A stretch of 64,000 nt of DNA from Apostichopus japonicus (Eukaryota > Echinodermata > Holothuroidea > Aspidochirotida > Stichopodidae). Below the pieces are notes generated by a model. That model searched no databases. It had not been told where the DNA came from and was given only the letters and a program-made list of their open reading frames with translations. Positions 1-11,757 of this stretch are shown piece after piece (positions within the stretch are counted from its first letter, which is position 1; the number at the start of each line of letters is the position of its first letter). Both the position numbers and the translations under genes were made by a program. The stretch lies in NCBI RefSeq assembly GCF_037975245.1, contig NC_092571.1, positions 26,736,564 through 26,800,563 of the forward strand, read 5' to 3'.

Positions 1-2290
1 CCTTACTTTCCCTATCAAGTATCATATTCATCAGGCCTACTGTACAGTATAGGCCTAATTAGGGAGGCAACATGTTGAACCTGGCTCATTTTAGTGTAGG
101 ATTCTGTGGATGGGGCCTACACCTATTTGTGTGGTCATAGTAAAGGCGAAATGTTTGCCGTTGCTTCTGTTTGCAGGCAGTGAACCAATGTGCTAGCTTG
201 CCTTACTCTAGGCGTCTATCCAACCGAGGGCCTAGGCCTTATGTAACTAGCCTAGGCCTTATGTAACTTGCAAGTTAGTGTGGGAAGTAGATTTGCGAAA
301 TCTGAGAAAACCACGAACTAGGTCCATCAATAGAAGAACCAAAATTAAAACAAAGCTCAGATGGATATGAAACAAGATAAATGATCGCTCATGATCATTT
401 GGCATAACAACAATGCAAAGAGAAAGTTTTTCGTACCTAAACATCGTTTCCGATTTTGACCGACAAATACTATTGATAGCACAGGTCTGTGTTTCAACTT
501 CGGGTTCGAGAGGGTGTATTTGCGTTTCTGTGATACTTGCATGAAATGATTATAAAAAGGCAGATTTCGCTGTCTGTAGCAAGTATCCATAGAATGCATC
601 ACAAGGTTGTAATAACAACGAGCCCAGTTTAGTCTACAAAGATTCATGTTCTTTCACAGTTTATCAGTCATTATTAATTTCGCTATGTCACCCAACCTTA
701 CTCGTATTTCGTAATATTCTAAGCACGTTGAACCATGAGTTTTTCACCAAAGATCTACAAGGTAGCATAAGCGTATTAAAAGCCCCATTGACTCAGACAC
801 TAAATCACAAAATAAATGTGGTTCGAAGTCCGGATAGAAGTTCTCACAAGCAAGCTAAACGCTACCCATGACTGGATAGCTGATAAGTTGGCCATCAATG
901 GCACCCATCAATTGTCCAAAACAGGACCGTGCAGATGTTTCGCTATGAGAGCCTGAAATTTTCGTTACTTTTAAACAAACCTTTTTACTCAGTATAGTAA
1001 AACGATTTTCGAAAGCTGCTCCTGGGAGGCCTCAGCTAAACTGATCTAAACTTGCCTCAATTGACCAAATTTGTGCACCACATGTACTTCCATTCGTGTT
1101 CTTCAACATGCCATCCACAACAACCAGATCCTGGTGATGCCAAACACAAAAAAAAAGATGTTCTCCTGCTGCTTTTTGGTACTAGAACGAATTCATATAG
1201 ACTCTACTAGGAATATATAAGCCACCATATGCACGAGTCATGTTAGAATAAGAATAAGAATAATAACATTGAGGCACAGTCCCCTACACGGCCCACCCAC
1301 TCAGCTCATTTGCCCCCCCCCCCAGTAGGTCCCATTTTAGCATGTAAAACAAATAATGATAACACAACCTAACAATTAATTTACACCTAACTCGCTCATA
1401 TGGCTTCCTGCAGCATAATATAGGCGACAGCTACCAGAATGCCCTATCGTGCTTTTATATATTCAATTACCTGTGCAAAATAAAAAAATTAAGTAAAGTA
1501 AGGTAAAGTCCTATTTTTCCCTTAGAAAGTAATTTTACCGATTTTTTTTTTTAATTTCTTAGTGTAAAAGTCTAGAACATGAGATCTAACAAATAAGAGT
1601 TTTTAGATGCAATTTACAAGGCATGGGAAGTTCCATTTCCGGTAATCTGGAAGTTATTTTTTGCAAACATTTGATTGCTGCGCTACGCGCTAACCAATGG
1701 TGGCGTTCCGCTTAGACAATTCATGATGGTCCCTTTTGGGAATGCCCCACCGAATATTTTTTTTTTTATTAAAGCATGCATGCCCAGGTATATACGCACA
1801 TCAAAGCACAATGTAACATTTTGACGATACATAACACGTCTCTCGATGTTCCTCAACTGCCACCCTATACTACTTAATTTCTGCCCAGGTTACGGCCCTG
1901 AAGTATCTTTAGATAAAGTGAATGTGCCCAGTCTTATTTAATTTAAACCTAATCACTTGTCGGATGTGACTTATGTTCATATATATTTATGACTGACATA
2001 TCCATTCCGGGACCAAAGAGAAGCAAACTTGAAGATTTGTAGATGTGAGTCCGCCCCTTGGACCCTCCAGGTGCCCTAAGGCGGGCCCCTGGACCCCATC
2101 CGATAAAGGCTTTGCGCCAACTTGGGACTCGCGGATTCATCCGGTTTTATTCATGTCCAGTCATTTATGCCCAACCCCCCTCCCCCTCCCGTCCACACTT
2201 TTTCGATTCGGATTGACGCCCTTGCTTGTACAATATAGAGCAAAGATCGAAGAAACGGTGTTTTGAAATAGATTGCCAGGACCATTTAAT
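1..2290. other. gene-free stretch with scattered repeats
   Basis: I see no exon with family resemblance here; all open frames are short. Two near-identical copies of a 20-base block containing ctaggccttatgtaact lie around 226-270. A copy of the dispersed 'GCGCCAACC' repeat (see 36745-36862) occupies about 1605-1740, recognisable from its tttccgg core and the cgctacgcgctaaccaatgg segment. Poly-A/T and poly-C runs are frequent. Confidence 0.6.
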
Positions 2291-2298
2291 CAAACGTG

Positions 2299-2362
<64 letters not shown>
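2299..2362. repeat. (TA)n microsatellite
   Basis: An almost pure TA dinucleotide run. It directly precedes the tandem SINE array. Confidence 0.95.
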
Positions 2363-2363
<1 letters not shown>

Positions 2364-2442
2364 ATACTAGATGAGACTAGTGGAACACTAGTAGTTGTAA
2401 CTCGGAGTTTCACGCGTTATAGCGATCGTCAGAAAACTGGTA

Positions 2443-3905
2443 GCTTCAAGATACGATACGATACACCTCCTGTTTGCTTCCACCCGAAGGTGCTTAGGCA
2501 AACTAAGGAAATCCTTAGTCGGTAATTATTGAGGTTCCAAGTTTTTTGTGCGTGGAAGGACACCGGCGAATTTCGCCTTCTCTTTTCGAATAGTGTCCTG
2601 AAGTAACGAGGCAGGGGTGTGTAGTCCTGCTCCCGGGACCGCAATTTAACGTCCCCTCCGAAGGACGTGAGTACCGCTTCCACGTGTAGCAACTTTCCTA
2701 CCACGAGAAAGGAGCGGGGTGAAAATTGGTGTCAGTGTCGACACCGAGGTTTGAACCAGGGACCTCAGGTACTGCAGACGTGCCCTCTCCCGTTCTGCCA
2801 CCTCATCGCTCTAGTTTCAAGTTTCAAGATACGATACGATACACCTCGTGTTCTGCTTCCACCCGAAGGTGCTTCAGCAAACTAAGGAAATCCTTAGTCG
2901 GTAATTATTGAGGCTCCATGTTTTTTGTGCGTGGAAGGACACCGGCGAATTTCGCCTTCTCTTTTCGAATAGTGCCCTGAAGTAACGAGGCAGGGGTGTG
3001 TAATCCTGCTCCCGGGACCGCAATTTAACGTCCCCTCCGAAGGACGTGAGTACCGCTTCCACGTGTAGCCACTTTCCTACCACGAGAACGGAGCGGGGTG
3101 AAAATTGGTGTCAGTGTCGACACCGAGGTTTGAACCAGGGACCTCAGGTACTGCAGACGTGCACTCTCCCGTTCTGCCACCTCATCGCTCTATTTCAAGT
3201 TTCAAGATATGATATGATACACCTCGTATTACGCTTCCACCCGAAGGTGCTTCAAGCAGACTAAGGAAATCCTTAGTCGGAAATTATTGAGGTTCCAAGT
3301 GTTTGTGCGTGGAAGGACACAGGCGAAACTAGCCTTCTCTTTTCGAATAGTGCCCTGAAGTAACGATGCAGGGGTGTGTAGTCCTGCTCCCGGGACCGCA
3401 ATTTAACGTCCACTCCGAAGGACGTGAGTACCGCTTTCCACGTGTAGCCACTTTCCTACCACGAGAAAGGAGCGGGGTGAAAATTGGTGTCAGTGTCGAC
3501 ACCGAGGTTTGAACCAGGGACCTCAGGTACTGCAGACGTGTACTCTCCCGTTCTGCCACCTCACCGCTCTAAAAGTTCAAGATATGATATACCTCGTATT
3601 ATGCTTCCACCCGAAGGTGCTTCAGCAGACTAAGGAAATCCTTAGTCGGAAATTATTGAGGCTCCAAGTTTTTGTGCGTGGAAGGACACCGGCGAATTTC
3701 GCCTTCTCTTTTCGAATAGTGCCCTGAAGTAACGATGCAGGGGTGTGTAGTCCTGCTCCCGGGACCGCAATTTAACGTCCCCTCCGAAGGACGTGAGTAC
3801 CGCTTTCCACGTGTAGCCACTTTCCTACCACGAGAAAGGAGCGGGGTGAAAATTGGTGTCAGTGTCGACACCGAGGTTTGAACCAGGGACCTCAGGTACT
3901 GCAGA
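2443..3905 (-). repeat. tandem array of four tRNA-derived SINE units
   Basis: Four head-to-tail copies of a unit of roughly 377 bases begin near 2443, 2823, 3202 and 3578, each opening with a cagatac/gatacgatac-like segment and a block containing cttccacccgaaggtgctt. Each unit ends in a segment whose minus strand reads like a tRNA head: an A-box-like gatgaggtggcagaacggga followed by a B-box-like ggttcaaacctcggtg. That points to a tRNA-derived SINE on the minus strand that has become tandemly amplified. The fourth copy is cut at tactgcag, where the palindrome at 3903 starts. Copies differ by scattered substitutions. Short open frames inside it are repeat-derived and not genes. Confidence 0.85.
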
Positions 3906-4240
3906 GAATACACCAACAGCCGAACACCGAAGAAAGTCTTACAAACCCACCAACAGAACGGACGCAAAAGAGAATACACCGGCAGAACAATACACCAACA
4001 ACCGCATAATCCCCGGTAATCCCGACAAGGACCCTATATATTCATGGAGCATAACTTGAAACTTTGTTTTTTTTTACAAAGTTTCAAGTTATGCTCCATG
4101 AATATATAGGGTCCTTGTCGGGATTACCGGGGATTATGCGGTTGTTGGTGTATTGTTCTGCCGGTGTATTCTCTTTTGCGTCCGTTCTGTTGGTGGGTTT
4201 GTAAGACTTTCTTCGGTGTTCGGCTGTTGGTGTATTCTCT
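3903..4240. repeat. near-perfect 165-bp inverted repeat with T8 loop
   Basis: Bases 3903-4067 are the reverse complement of 4076-4240 as far as I can check by eye, separated by eight T. The symmetry axis is at 4071.5. The right arm continues into the Penelope-like fragment at 4241-4600, so the left arm looks like an inverted duplicate of that element's tail placed against the SINE array. Each arm contains an internal direct repeat of about 65 bases (tcttttgcgtccgttctgtt occurs twice on the right). Such a structure can form a long hairpin. Confidence 0.93.
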
Positions 4241-4600
4241 TTTGCGTCCGTTCTGTTGTTGGGGTTTTTTGCCTTCCTTCGGTGCTCGCTCCTTAGTTGT
4301 GTGTGGTTCTCTTGACGGTGTTTGGTGGTTGGACTGGAGTTGTTTATGTAGAACTTGTTTTCGTGGCGACACTTCGATATGAGCTCTGGGAGTTTGTTCA
4401 GGAGGGTCCGTTTGTCTGCGTTGATAATGATGAGTTTTTCAGTGAGACAGGGGTTGCACCGCTTCGACTCGTTGCTGTAGGCTTTGGCTCTGCTGGCGAT
4501 CGACCAATTGATAGTGAATGGCTGGTTGTTCAGTTTCAGCTGCCAGATGTGCTTCGAGAGTTCCGTTGCGTTTTGGTGTTTTTCGTGGTTGAGCGCCATC
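4241..4600 (-). mobile_element. Penelope-like retroelement C-terminal fragment
   Basis: The minus strand encodes a frame from about 4600 down into the palindrome. It starts with a TELSKHIWQLK segment, then KRCNPCLTEKLIII, then NKLPELISKCRHENKFYI. This spacing (SKHIW, RCNxCLTEK, ELxxKCRHxNKF) matches what I recall of the C-terminal part of the GIY-YIG endonuclease region of Penelope-like elements. The reverse transcriptase domain is absent, so the element is strongly 5'-truncated. The frame then runs through low-complexity TDAKENTP repeats that are the palindrome's own sequence. Assignment rests on motif recall only. Confidence 0.6.
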
Positions 4601-7389
4601 TTCTTCTTCTTCTTCTTCTATACATAAGTTGCATTTATCGTTGCGGGGTTGTACGGACTATAGCTTTTTGTGATAATTCTCCACTATGTTGTAGTCTTTT
4701 TGTCATTCTTCAATTCCCATATGTGTTCCCTTCCCCACCCCCCCCCCACCCCCCTTACCATCTTACAACCCTCTGCAGAAATTCTGAACTTCCAATTCAA
4801 AAAAGGTTAGCAAAAGGTTAATTTGTGTCTAATTTAAAATCGGCCACATGTGTCAACAATACATTTGGGGAGAAATAAATTGCTCATAGCGCCTTCGTTA
4901 TTTGATACCTTGCCTCTTCCAGCTTTTGATCGTTATCCTAAATGGATCAATTGTTTGCTATTAGTTACAGGATAAATTCAGAAGAAAAGTAAAAACATGG
5001 AAAATATAATCACAGATAATCGGCTAATCGTATAAGTCACTGAATAAACCTCAAGTACATTTTCCAAAGGCGGTAGAAATTTAGTGTGGATCATCCTCGA
5101 CTTCACTGAGAAGCATTTAAAGATGTCCGGCTTTCTCAATGCGTTCAGTCTATACTTTGCACATTTATTTGAACATCTTAGGGGATCATAATTTTCGCAG
5201 GAATTCCTTCTCCCTCTTGTTGATATTAAGTGCAGACGGGGAGGGGGGGGGGGGCCTAAAATGGTGGCTACGATTGTACATTTAAAGTAAAGGTTGAATT
5301 TCTTGAGTATATGTCACGAAAAGTGTTCAAGAGTGGGGATGAGAAAATTATGTAATCATCTGCGTCTTAGAGTGTGGATTAACTATGTGTTTCACAGTTA
5401 AACGCATTCAAGATTTTGAATAGATAGGTGGTGGGTTGGGGGGGGGGGGGTGGCTACGAGTTGTATAAAATCAGGATTGACAGGCAATTGCCAGTTGTTT
5501 CTATACTAATAGCAGGACAAAATGAGTATAATATTAAGATAATTCGGGGTTTTGTTTGAACAATTATTGGGAAAGTTTACCCATCGGGGACACTTGCAAA
5601 GAGTAATGGACATCACGTGAATTCCGAGGAAAATTTAATTCGGCGGGGATATATCGTGAAATGTAGGGACTGTTTAATGAATCAGAGGACGGCCTGTGAC
5701 ATCATATCTTGTTGTCTAATTCATATAAGCAATTGTAGAGGGTCAAGAACTTTTCAAGAACTTTTGAAAATCCTTTAGCAAAAGGCTGTTTAAATTGTAA
5801 ACTCCTTTATCAAACTTAATGACTAAGCATTAGTACAGGGATTAGCACATTTCTGGATCAAATACAAACAGACATGTTTTTTCAGCTTTATTTAACCGAT
5901 ATTCTAAGACCAAAAATGTACAGCCTACGTCTTAAAGCAAGATTAACCGATATTTGATGATCGTTAATTTAAAGAAAGTCACGGCTAACGAATAACCTAA
6001 TGAGTATGGTAGGCCGACGGTTAGGTATAACGATACTAGCTTTCGCTTTAATTAATCGCGCGTAAAAAATCGCTTTTAATTGCAAACTAGACAAAAAATG
6101 ATATACTTGTTCATGTCCTTGAAGAACGCAATCACCCCTCCCCCATCAAAGAAAAACAAACAATTAACAACAATAAATACTGAACGTTTGACTGCTCATA
6201 ACCTACGCACATCCGTGTGCCGTAAGTAAACCGAGCTTTATATGTGACTTTAAAAATACTTTACCGTGTAAGCAATGTATTAATATTGTTAATATTGTTT
6301 GGTTTTGTACGTCTCCAAAATTTTGGCAGCCATGGGTGACTACTTTTCTTTTAAATTGATACGTATTCAGTAATTTTGGTACGATCGAAACTTCGAAAAA
6401 GCAACTTCACTGAAGTACTTCTTAAGGAAAACGCCGGCAGCATTGACCGTATATATATAGTATTTAACAAAATCGTCATCAAGACTAAAAGTTAGTCAGA
6501 ATAGGCCCCAAATTACAGCACGTTACAATTGTTAGAAGTTTAAAAAAAAAGTATTTTCCTGGAGGTCTTTACTCTCCAAATTGTTCTCAGACATTAGATT
6601 CACATTTTACGTCCATTATTAAGAATTGTTAATTGTCAACAACTCTGTAACTGGACGACATACAGTAATCTTGGAGCGACTCGAGCTCGGGACCTTATGA
6701 TTGAAAGGCACCGGCGTTAACCACTGAGCTATTACTCCATGTCAAACTCCACGTAAAATGACAAACCGCTTGGAAGGATCTGTCCCTCCAAGTATTTCCA
6801 AGCGTGGTGAAAATTGTCACAATTAGGGGAATGAAAAGGTTTTGAAAGCGGTCATGGATAGCTGAATAGCTTCCTTGTTCAGTTCAACATTTGACTCTAT
6901 ATAGATCTGTATGTTACATCTGCGAACACTACTGTTATAGGATACGTTTATACGTCGCGAGGGTTACACGATATGCTAGAAGACTTACAATACAACAGTT
7001 GAGTCACTCGTTTTCGCTTTAGTCGAGTTCAGTCAACCGTTTATACGCTCCGTGCCAAGCAAAAATAAATATTGAAGTAACCATTGGCTTGCTGTCAGTG
7101 GCAGTCATTCTTCGACGAGAAGAGGGTTCGGTTGTTTTGTGTGTAATTCGCCATACATCGTGAAACCATCGACTATATATATCACTACCGTGGCCAGGTT
7201 AAAACTACAATGGAGGGGAATGCATCTCGAGACCGTTATGGCTGTTTGCATGCTACACCATCAATAAATGTCATATTTCAAAGTGAGCTCATTTTGTCTT
7301 TTCTTTTTCATCTTTTAAATATTCGACTGTTTCCTAGTACCTTTTCACAGTGTTGATTCAAATCCATCAATCGCATTTAAGATTTGGCC
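4601..7389. other. gene-free stretch
   Basis: No supportable exon is seen. There is a CTT run near 4602-4618, C-tracts near 4735-4752, and G-tracts near 5240-5253 and 5439-5450. The sequence is otherwise AT-rich and unremarkable, apart from the tRNA-like relic at 6672-6739. Confidence 0.5.
6672..6739 (-). repeat. decayed tRNA-like sequence (pseudo-tRNA or SINE head)
   Basis: The minus strand reads tggagtaatagctcagtggt and ends in cgctcca. The ends can pair as a partial acceptor stem, and an A box (tagctcagtggttaacgcc) is clear. The B box is poor (gagctcgagtc instead of ggttcgaatcc) and the anticodon stem does not close well. A functional tRNA is therefore unlikely; this fits a relic tRNA or SINE head. 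Confidence 0.55.
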
Positions 7390-7667
7390 GTGGCTATTCT
7401 TACGACGAGTCGTAACAATTATTTATAAACTAGTCTTACGATAAAGGCAAATTCAAGCGCAGCAAAGTAAATAAAGCAACTGCGCATGTAGTAGGGGTAA
7501 CCCTAACCCTAAACATAACCCTAAACCTCAATCCTAACCCTTACCCTAACCCTAACCGGAAATTATTGTTTCTCCTCGTCGTAAGAATAGTACTCCTGGT
7601 CATGAAAATAGCAACTGCGCATGCGTAGTCGGGAATTATTCTTACGACTAGTCGTAACAATAGCCAC
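7390..7667. mobile_element. 278-bp MITE-like element carrying telomeric repeats
   Basis: Terminal inverted repeats of about 33 bases start with gtggctattcttacgacgag on the left and, read from the right end inward, gtggctattgttacgactag. The 9-base word ttaagattt occurs just outside both ends (7377-7385 and 7672-7680), with four unexplained bases between the word and the repeat on each side, so it may be a target-site duplication of Mutator-like length. The interior holds a CCCTAA tract (about 7496-7556). No coding capacity is seen. Confidence 0.7.
7496..7556. repeat. interstitial telomere-type (CCCTAA)n tract
   Basis: Several perfect CCCTAA hexamers alternate with variants such as aaccctaaacataaccc. 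The tract lies in the middle of the inverted-repeat element at 7390-7667, so it is not evidence of a nearby chromosome end. Confidence 0.9.
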
Positions 7668-7719
7668 TTTGTTAAGATTTCCTTCAGGTTAAATAGACAC
7701 GTAGTATCGCCATAATGTG

Positions 7720-8480
7720 CTATAAGCACACACTATAATGATATATGCATGGGGACGTATATAGTATAGCATCACCGGTACAGTATAGTATAATAACAGA
7801 AATGCAGCATAAATGATAAGTACGTATCATAATAGGGATGATGGTATAATAATGATAGCCATATGACATAGCGATATATATGGTTATATTAGTTATTATA
7901 ATTATAAGAATGTCTATATTATAATCATAGGGATAATGTATCAGCACAAGAATGTATGATTATCACAGGATGGATTATCACGACAAGATTTACAGTTTTA
8001 ACTATAAGGTATAGTATTGTTAACAAATGGATGTATAGTATCATAATAGCGATGTGGTAGCGATACATCACCACCGTTAGAAGTATTTATGGATGTAGTA
8101 TCTTCATAGGGATGTAGTATCATCACAGACATATTATCACGAAAGAGATACATCATTAAAATGATATAAGGTAAAGTAATGCCACCATAGGAATTAAGGT
8201 ACCACCATGAAGGTATACTGGTCTGACTCTGTAGTATCACCATCGTCAGCAGTTATCATCATTATAGGAATATGGGAATAGGTCTATGTATAAACAAGTA
8301 TAATCATAGTGATGAAATGTCACCATGTGAACGCAACGATACCACCATAGAGGTACAGTATCATTGCATGGGGACGATGAACTAGGACCTATAAGATGTG
8401 CTGTATCATCATGGAGATGTATAGTACAGTGACAGGGCATAAAAGATTCAAGTATACCATCAGAGGGACGACGTACCGTA
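7720..8480. repeat. degenerate ATC/ATAG-rich minisatellite
   Basis: Loose repetition of words such as agtatcatca, tcaccat, agggatg and gtatag runs through this stretch. Unit length is hard to define because copies have diverged. The several open frames on the minus strand rich in Tyr, Ile and His come from this composition and are not credible genes. Confidence 0.6.
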
Positions 8481-8499
8481 TAGCATGGGCAGAAGTTTG

Positions 8500-8509
8500 T
8501 GAGTATATG

Positions 8510-8542
<33 letters not shown>

Positions 8543-8580
8543 TATATTATATATATATTATATTATATACATTAATTAAT
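8500..8580. repeat. AT-rich microsatellite
   Basis: Runs of TA with TATTATA variants are followed by a ttaattaattacttaatta segment. Confidence 0.9.
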
Positions 8581-9129
8581 TACTTAATTACAAACCCGAT
8601 AAAGTAAACTAAAAGAGTAACAGAACTGAGAATAGTGCAATAAATATTATAGACTTAACTATTTCATACACGGACAGTATATAACCTTGTAGGTTTAGTT
8701 ATAGTGTCCCTCACACAGATTTAACAGCAAGGATGCATGTGTGTTACTCACAAACGTCAGAGAAGACGTTCTCATCATACATGTCCAAGCGAACTACTCG
8801 TCAAAGCTTAACTATATATTGATAGTGCTAGAAATAATGAATCTGAAACACAGGAAGGTGAACGATTATGTACAGATATTGTCATTCTATAGTTGCATTT
8901 TCAGCTGCTAACGGTTATTTTTGGAATGCGTTTGGAATGTGTTTTATTTCTTTGTTATAAAACAAAATGCAAATCAAGCAAGAAAACGGATATGCTCTAT
9001 CTAGTTTAGAGTGACCTTAAATCCATGCAGTTTAGCTCTCAAATTGTAAAGTGAATGTGAAAGAAAGAGCTCTTGTTTCAAGTACAGTGCATAGGCATAT
9101 ACAGGCCGTCCCAATATGAGGGGAGTGGG

Positions 9130-9370
9130 GAGGGAAGGGAAGGCAGAAAGGTTTTGGCAAATCTTTGAACTGATTGTTTCTTAAGGAATCGGGAACAATT
9201 CGGGCCATGGGCGGCGATCCGTACTTCCGAGTGGGGGGGATATGACCTTGTTGACTATCTAAGCGTAGCGCCACCATGAGTTGGCGCGAAGCGTACAAGA
9301 AAATTTTGGGATTTACAAACCCTCTAGATGGCCGGAAACGGCACTTGCCGAGGTTTCCAAGCGGCATATA
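9130..9370 (-). repeat. copy of dispersed 'GCGCCAACC' repeat family
   Basis: On the minus strand this carries the shared core: a cggaaacggc-type block, then cgcgccaactcatggtggcgc. The same order of blocks occurs near 1605-1740, 35820-35950, 36745-36862 and 37050-37140. It is non-coding, and I do not recognise the family. Confidence 0.65.
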
Positions 9371-9639
9371 CCCAACTTTAAAATAGGGATTTCATGTCCG
9401 AAATATCTCATAATCAGGATCCAAAATACTTTTTTTTTAAATTTCGGGTGTTATTTTGGGAAAATTGCCCCTGTCAATCTTGTTTCAGGCGCTACGTTAG
9501 AATGTTCGAGAGCTCTTTATATTATTCGATGAAGAAAATGGCCTCATGCAGGCTATTATAGGCCTATACATAATTACACATAGTTACATTCCTAGGTACC
9601 GATTGCTAGGGCATCCAGGTGAAACGTACGTGTATTAAC

Positions 9640-10008
9640 AGGGGCGTCGGAAGCTATTTTGGATTGGTACGGAAGATCAGAGTGTGGCCATCTACCATAA
9701 TTATCGGGGGGGGGGACGTTTGGAAGGTCAAACTACGCTACGCGCCACCATTGGTTGGCGCGTAGCGTAATGGAGAAAATTTTGAAAAAATGCCTCCCAG
9801 ATTGCAGGAAATGGCACTTCCGGAGCTTTTCTTCTGTGCATTCTCCCTTGTCTGTTTTTGCACCCGATTAATCTTCTGAAACACATTTTGAAGTATGTTT
9901 TCATTTTGGTTCTTTATTTTTTGCCTTTTTTTCTTCTTAGTGCTACTTTTTTCTCCTTTTTTTTTTTGCGCCGTGAATATTGGTCCGGCGAACCGCTCCG
10001 ACGCCCCT
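9640..10008. mobile_element. MITE with AGGGGCGTCGGA terminal inverted repeats
   Basis: The left end reads aggggcgtcggaagc and the right end ctccgacgcccct, a 12-base terminal inverted repeat. The interior includes a G-tract, the palindromic cgctacgcgccaccattggt segment and a T-rich right half. That right half is closely shared with 63197-63414. There is no coding capacity. Confidence 0.7.
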
Positions 10009-10309
10009 AATTAAGCATTACCCTGGTAACATGAGATTCTCAGCTGTTCGAGGGTACATGTACGTGTGTAGGCCTACTATAGGGCCTATATGAATACTAT
10101 GAGGGTGCATATATGTACTATATCAATACCGTGGGCGCAATAATACATTTTGTTGTTATAGGGCCAATGAAGCCTACAGTCAACTATTCTTGCTTTATAA
10201 AGACGGTTTATTTGAAAAGATCGCACTGCGTTTATGGTATAGGCGAGAAATGAAGCTAAAAAGAGCCGTACATTCACGATGATGCATAAATGAAGGCATG
10301 AAAATATTC

Positions 10310-10600
10310 TTATTCCTGGCATTTGGTGGGGGGGATATGGTGTATTACATCCCCTCCACCCATTTTCATGGGGGGATATATCCCCCCCATCCCCCCCAGG
10401 ATCGCCGCCCATGATTCGGGCACGAATCGAAGAAAATTCGGACAAGCGACCGTATCTTCAAATCTTTGCAATATCTGTCTAATATCTCTGTAGAAGCTGC
10501 CCGAATTTTGCAACAACTGTTGCCCGAATTTTGAGTCCCCTGAATTTTCATTGGGTGGGGGGGGGGGGAGTCTGCCCACCCCGTCTTGTACGGCTATGGT
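10310..10600. repeat. G-tract / 'CCCGAATTTT' dispersed repeat copies
   Basis: A G-run and C-run foldback segment (10325-10405) is followed by gcccgaattttgcaacaact, a second gcccgaatttt, a 14-G run and an end near cgtacggctat. The same gcccgaattt-plus-G-tract pattern recurs at 35343-35640, 40940-41160 and 44935-45140, so this is a dispersed non-coding family. Confidence 0.6.
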
Positions 10601-11757
10601 ATTCTGAGTTGTGGATATGCAAACAGAAAGTTTGTCAAATGCCTTTCTATCTTTATATTAGTTAAGTTCTGAATTGACAAAGACGAAATAATGGAGGCCT
10701 GCATAGTTGATTGATATAACAGAAACGAAGAACAAATGCCATCCCTTACCAAGTAATGTGTCTCTTGATTCTGATTGTGGCTTTGCAAACAGAAAGTTTG
10801 TTAAAAATTCCTTTTTATCTTTATAGAAAAGTTCTGGAATTGACAAAGACGAAATCATGGAAGGATGCATAATTGACATAACAGAAACAAAGAACAGATA
10901 CCATCCCTAACTGTAATATGACTCTAAATTCTGATTGTGGCTTTGCAAACAGAAAGTTTGTCGGATTCCTATTTTCCTTTATAGAAATTTTTTGAAATTG
11001 ACAATAACGAAATAATGGTAGGCCTGCATTGTCGAGGTTTCCTTCAGAGAATTAGTAGCAACTGGAATGTAAAAAATCAACAGTCAACAAAAAATCGAAA
11101 AAAAAATTGTGGCTTTGCAAACAGAAAGTTTGTCAAAATTCCTTTTTATCTTTATAGAAAAGTTCTGGAATTGACAAAGACGAAATCATGGAAGGATGCA
11201 TAATTGACATAACAGAAACAAAGAACAGATACCATCCCTAACTGTAATATGACTCTAAATTCTGATTGTGGCTTTGCAAACAGAAATTTTGTCGAATTCC
11301 TGTTTTTCTTTATAGAAATTTTTTGAAATTGACAATAACGAAATAATGGTAGGCCTGCATTGTCGAGGTCTCCTTCAGAGAATTAGTAGCAACTGGAATG
11401 TAAAAAATCAACAGTCAACAAAAAATCGAAAAAAAAATTGTGGCTTTGCAAACAGAAAGTTTGTCAAAATTCCTTTTTATCTTGATAGAAAAGTTCTGGA
11501 ATTGACAAAGACGAAATCATAGAAGGATGCATAATTGACATAACAGAAACAAAGAACAGATACCATCCCTAACTGTAATATGACTCTAATTTCTGATTGT
11601 GGCTTTGCAAACAGAAAGTTTATCGGATTCCTATTTTCCTTTATAGAAATTTTTTGAAATTGACAATAACGAAATAATGGTAGGCCTGCATTGTCGAGGT
11701 TTCCTTCAGAGAATTAGTAGCAACTGGAATGTAAAAAATCAACAGTCAACAAAAAAT
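10600..11757. repeat. higher-order satellite, about 332-bp dimer unit
   Basis: The phrase gtggctttgcaaacagaaag recurs at about 10780, 10936, 11108, 11267, 11441 and 11599, with a diverged copy near 10612. Two monomer types alternate. Type A continues into a ttctggaattgacaaagacg block with catggaaggatgcataattg. Type B continues into gaaattgacaataacgaaat and tgcattgtcgagg. A-B dimers repeat with a period near 332 bases, while monomers are about 158 and 174 bases. Confidence 0.88.

Noticed and set aside
3329..3979. Repeated frames containing LRSLVQTSVSTLTPIF
   Set aside because: The same frame recurs in each unit of the tandem SINE array and is non-coding repeat.
7496..7556. Chromosome end
   Set aside because: The telomeric hexamers are few, imperfect and enclosed in an inverted-repeat element, with ordinary DNA on both sides.
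10600..11757. CRISPR-like array
   Set aside because: The repeats are long contiguous monomers with no unique spacers, and the genome is eukaryotic.
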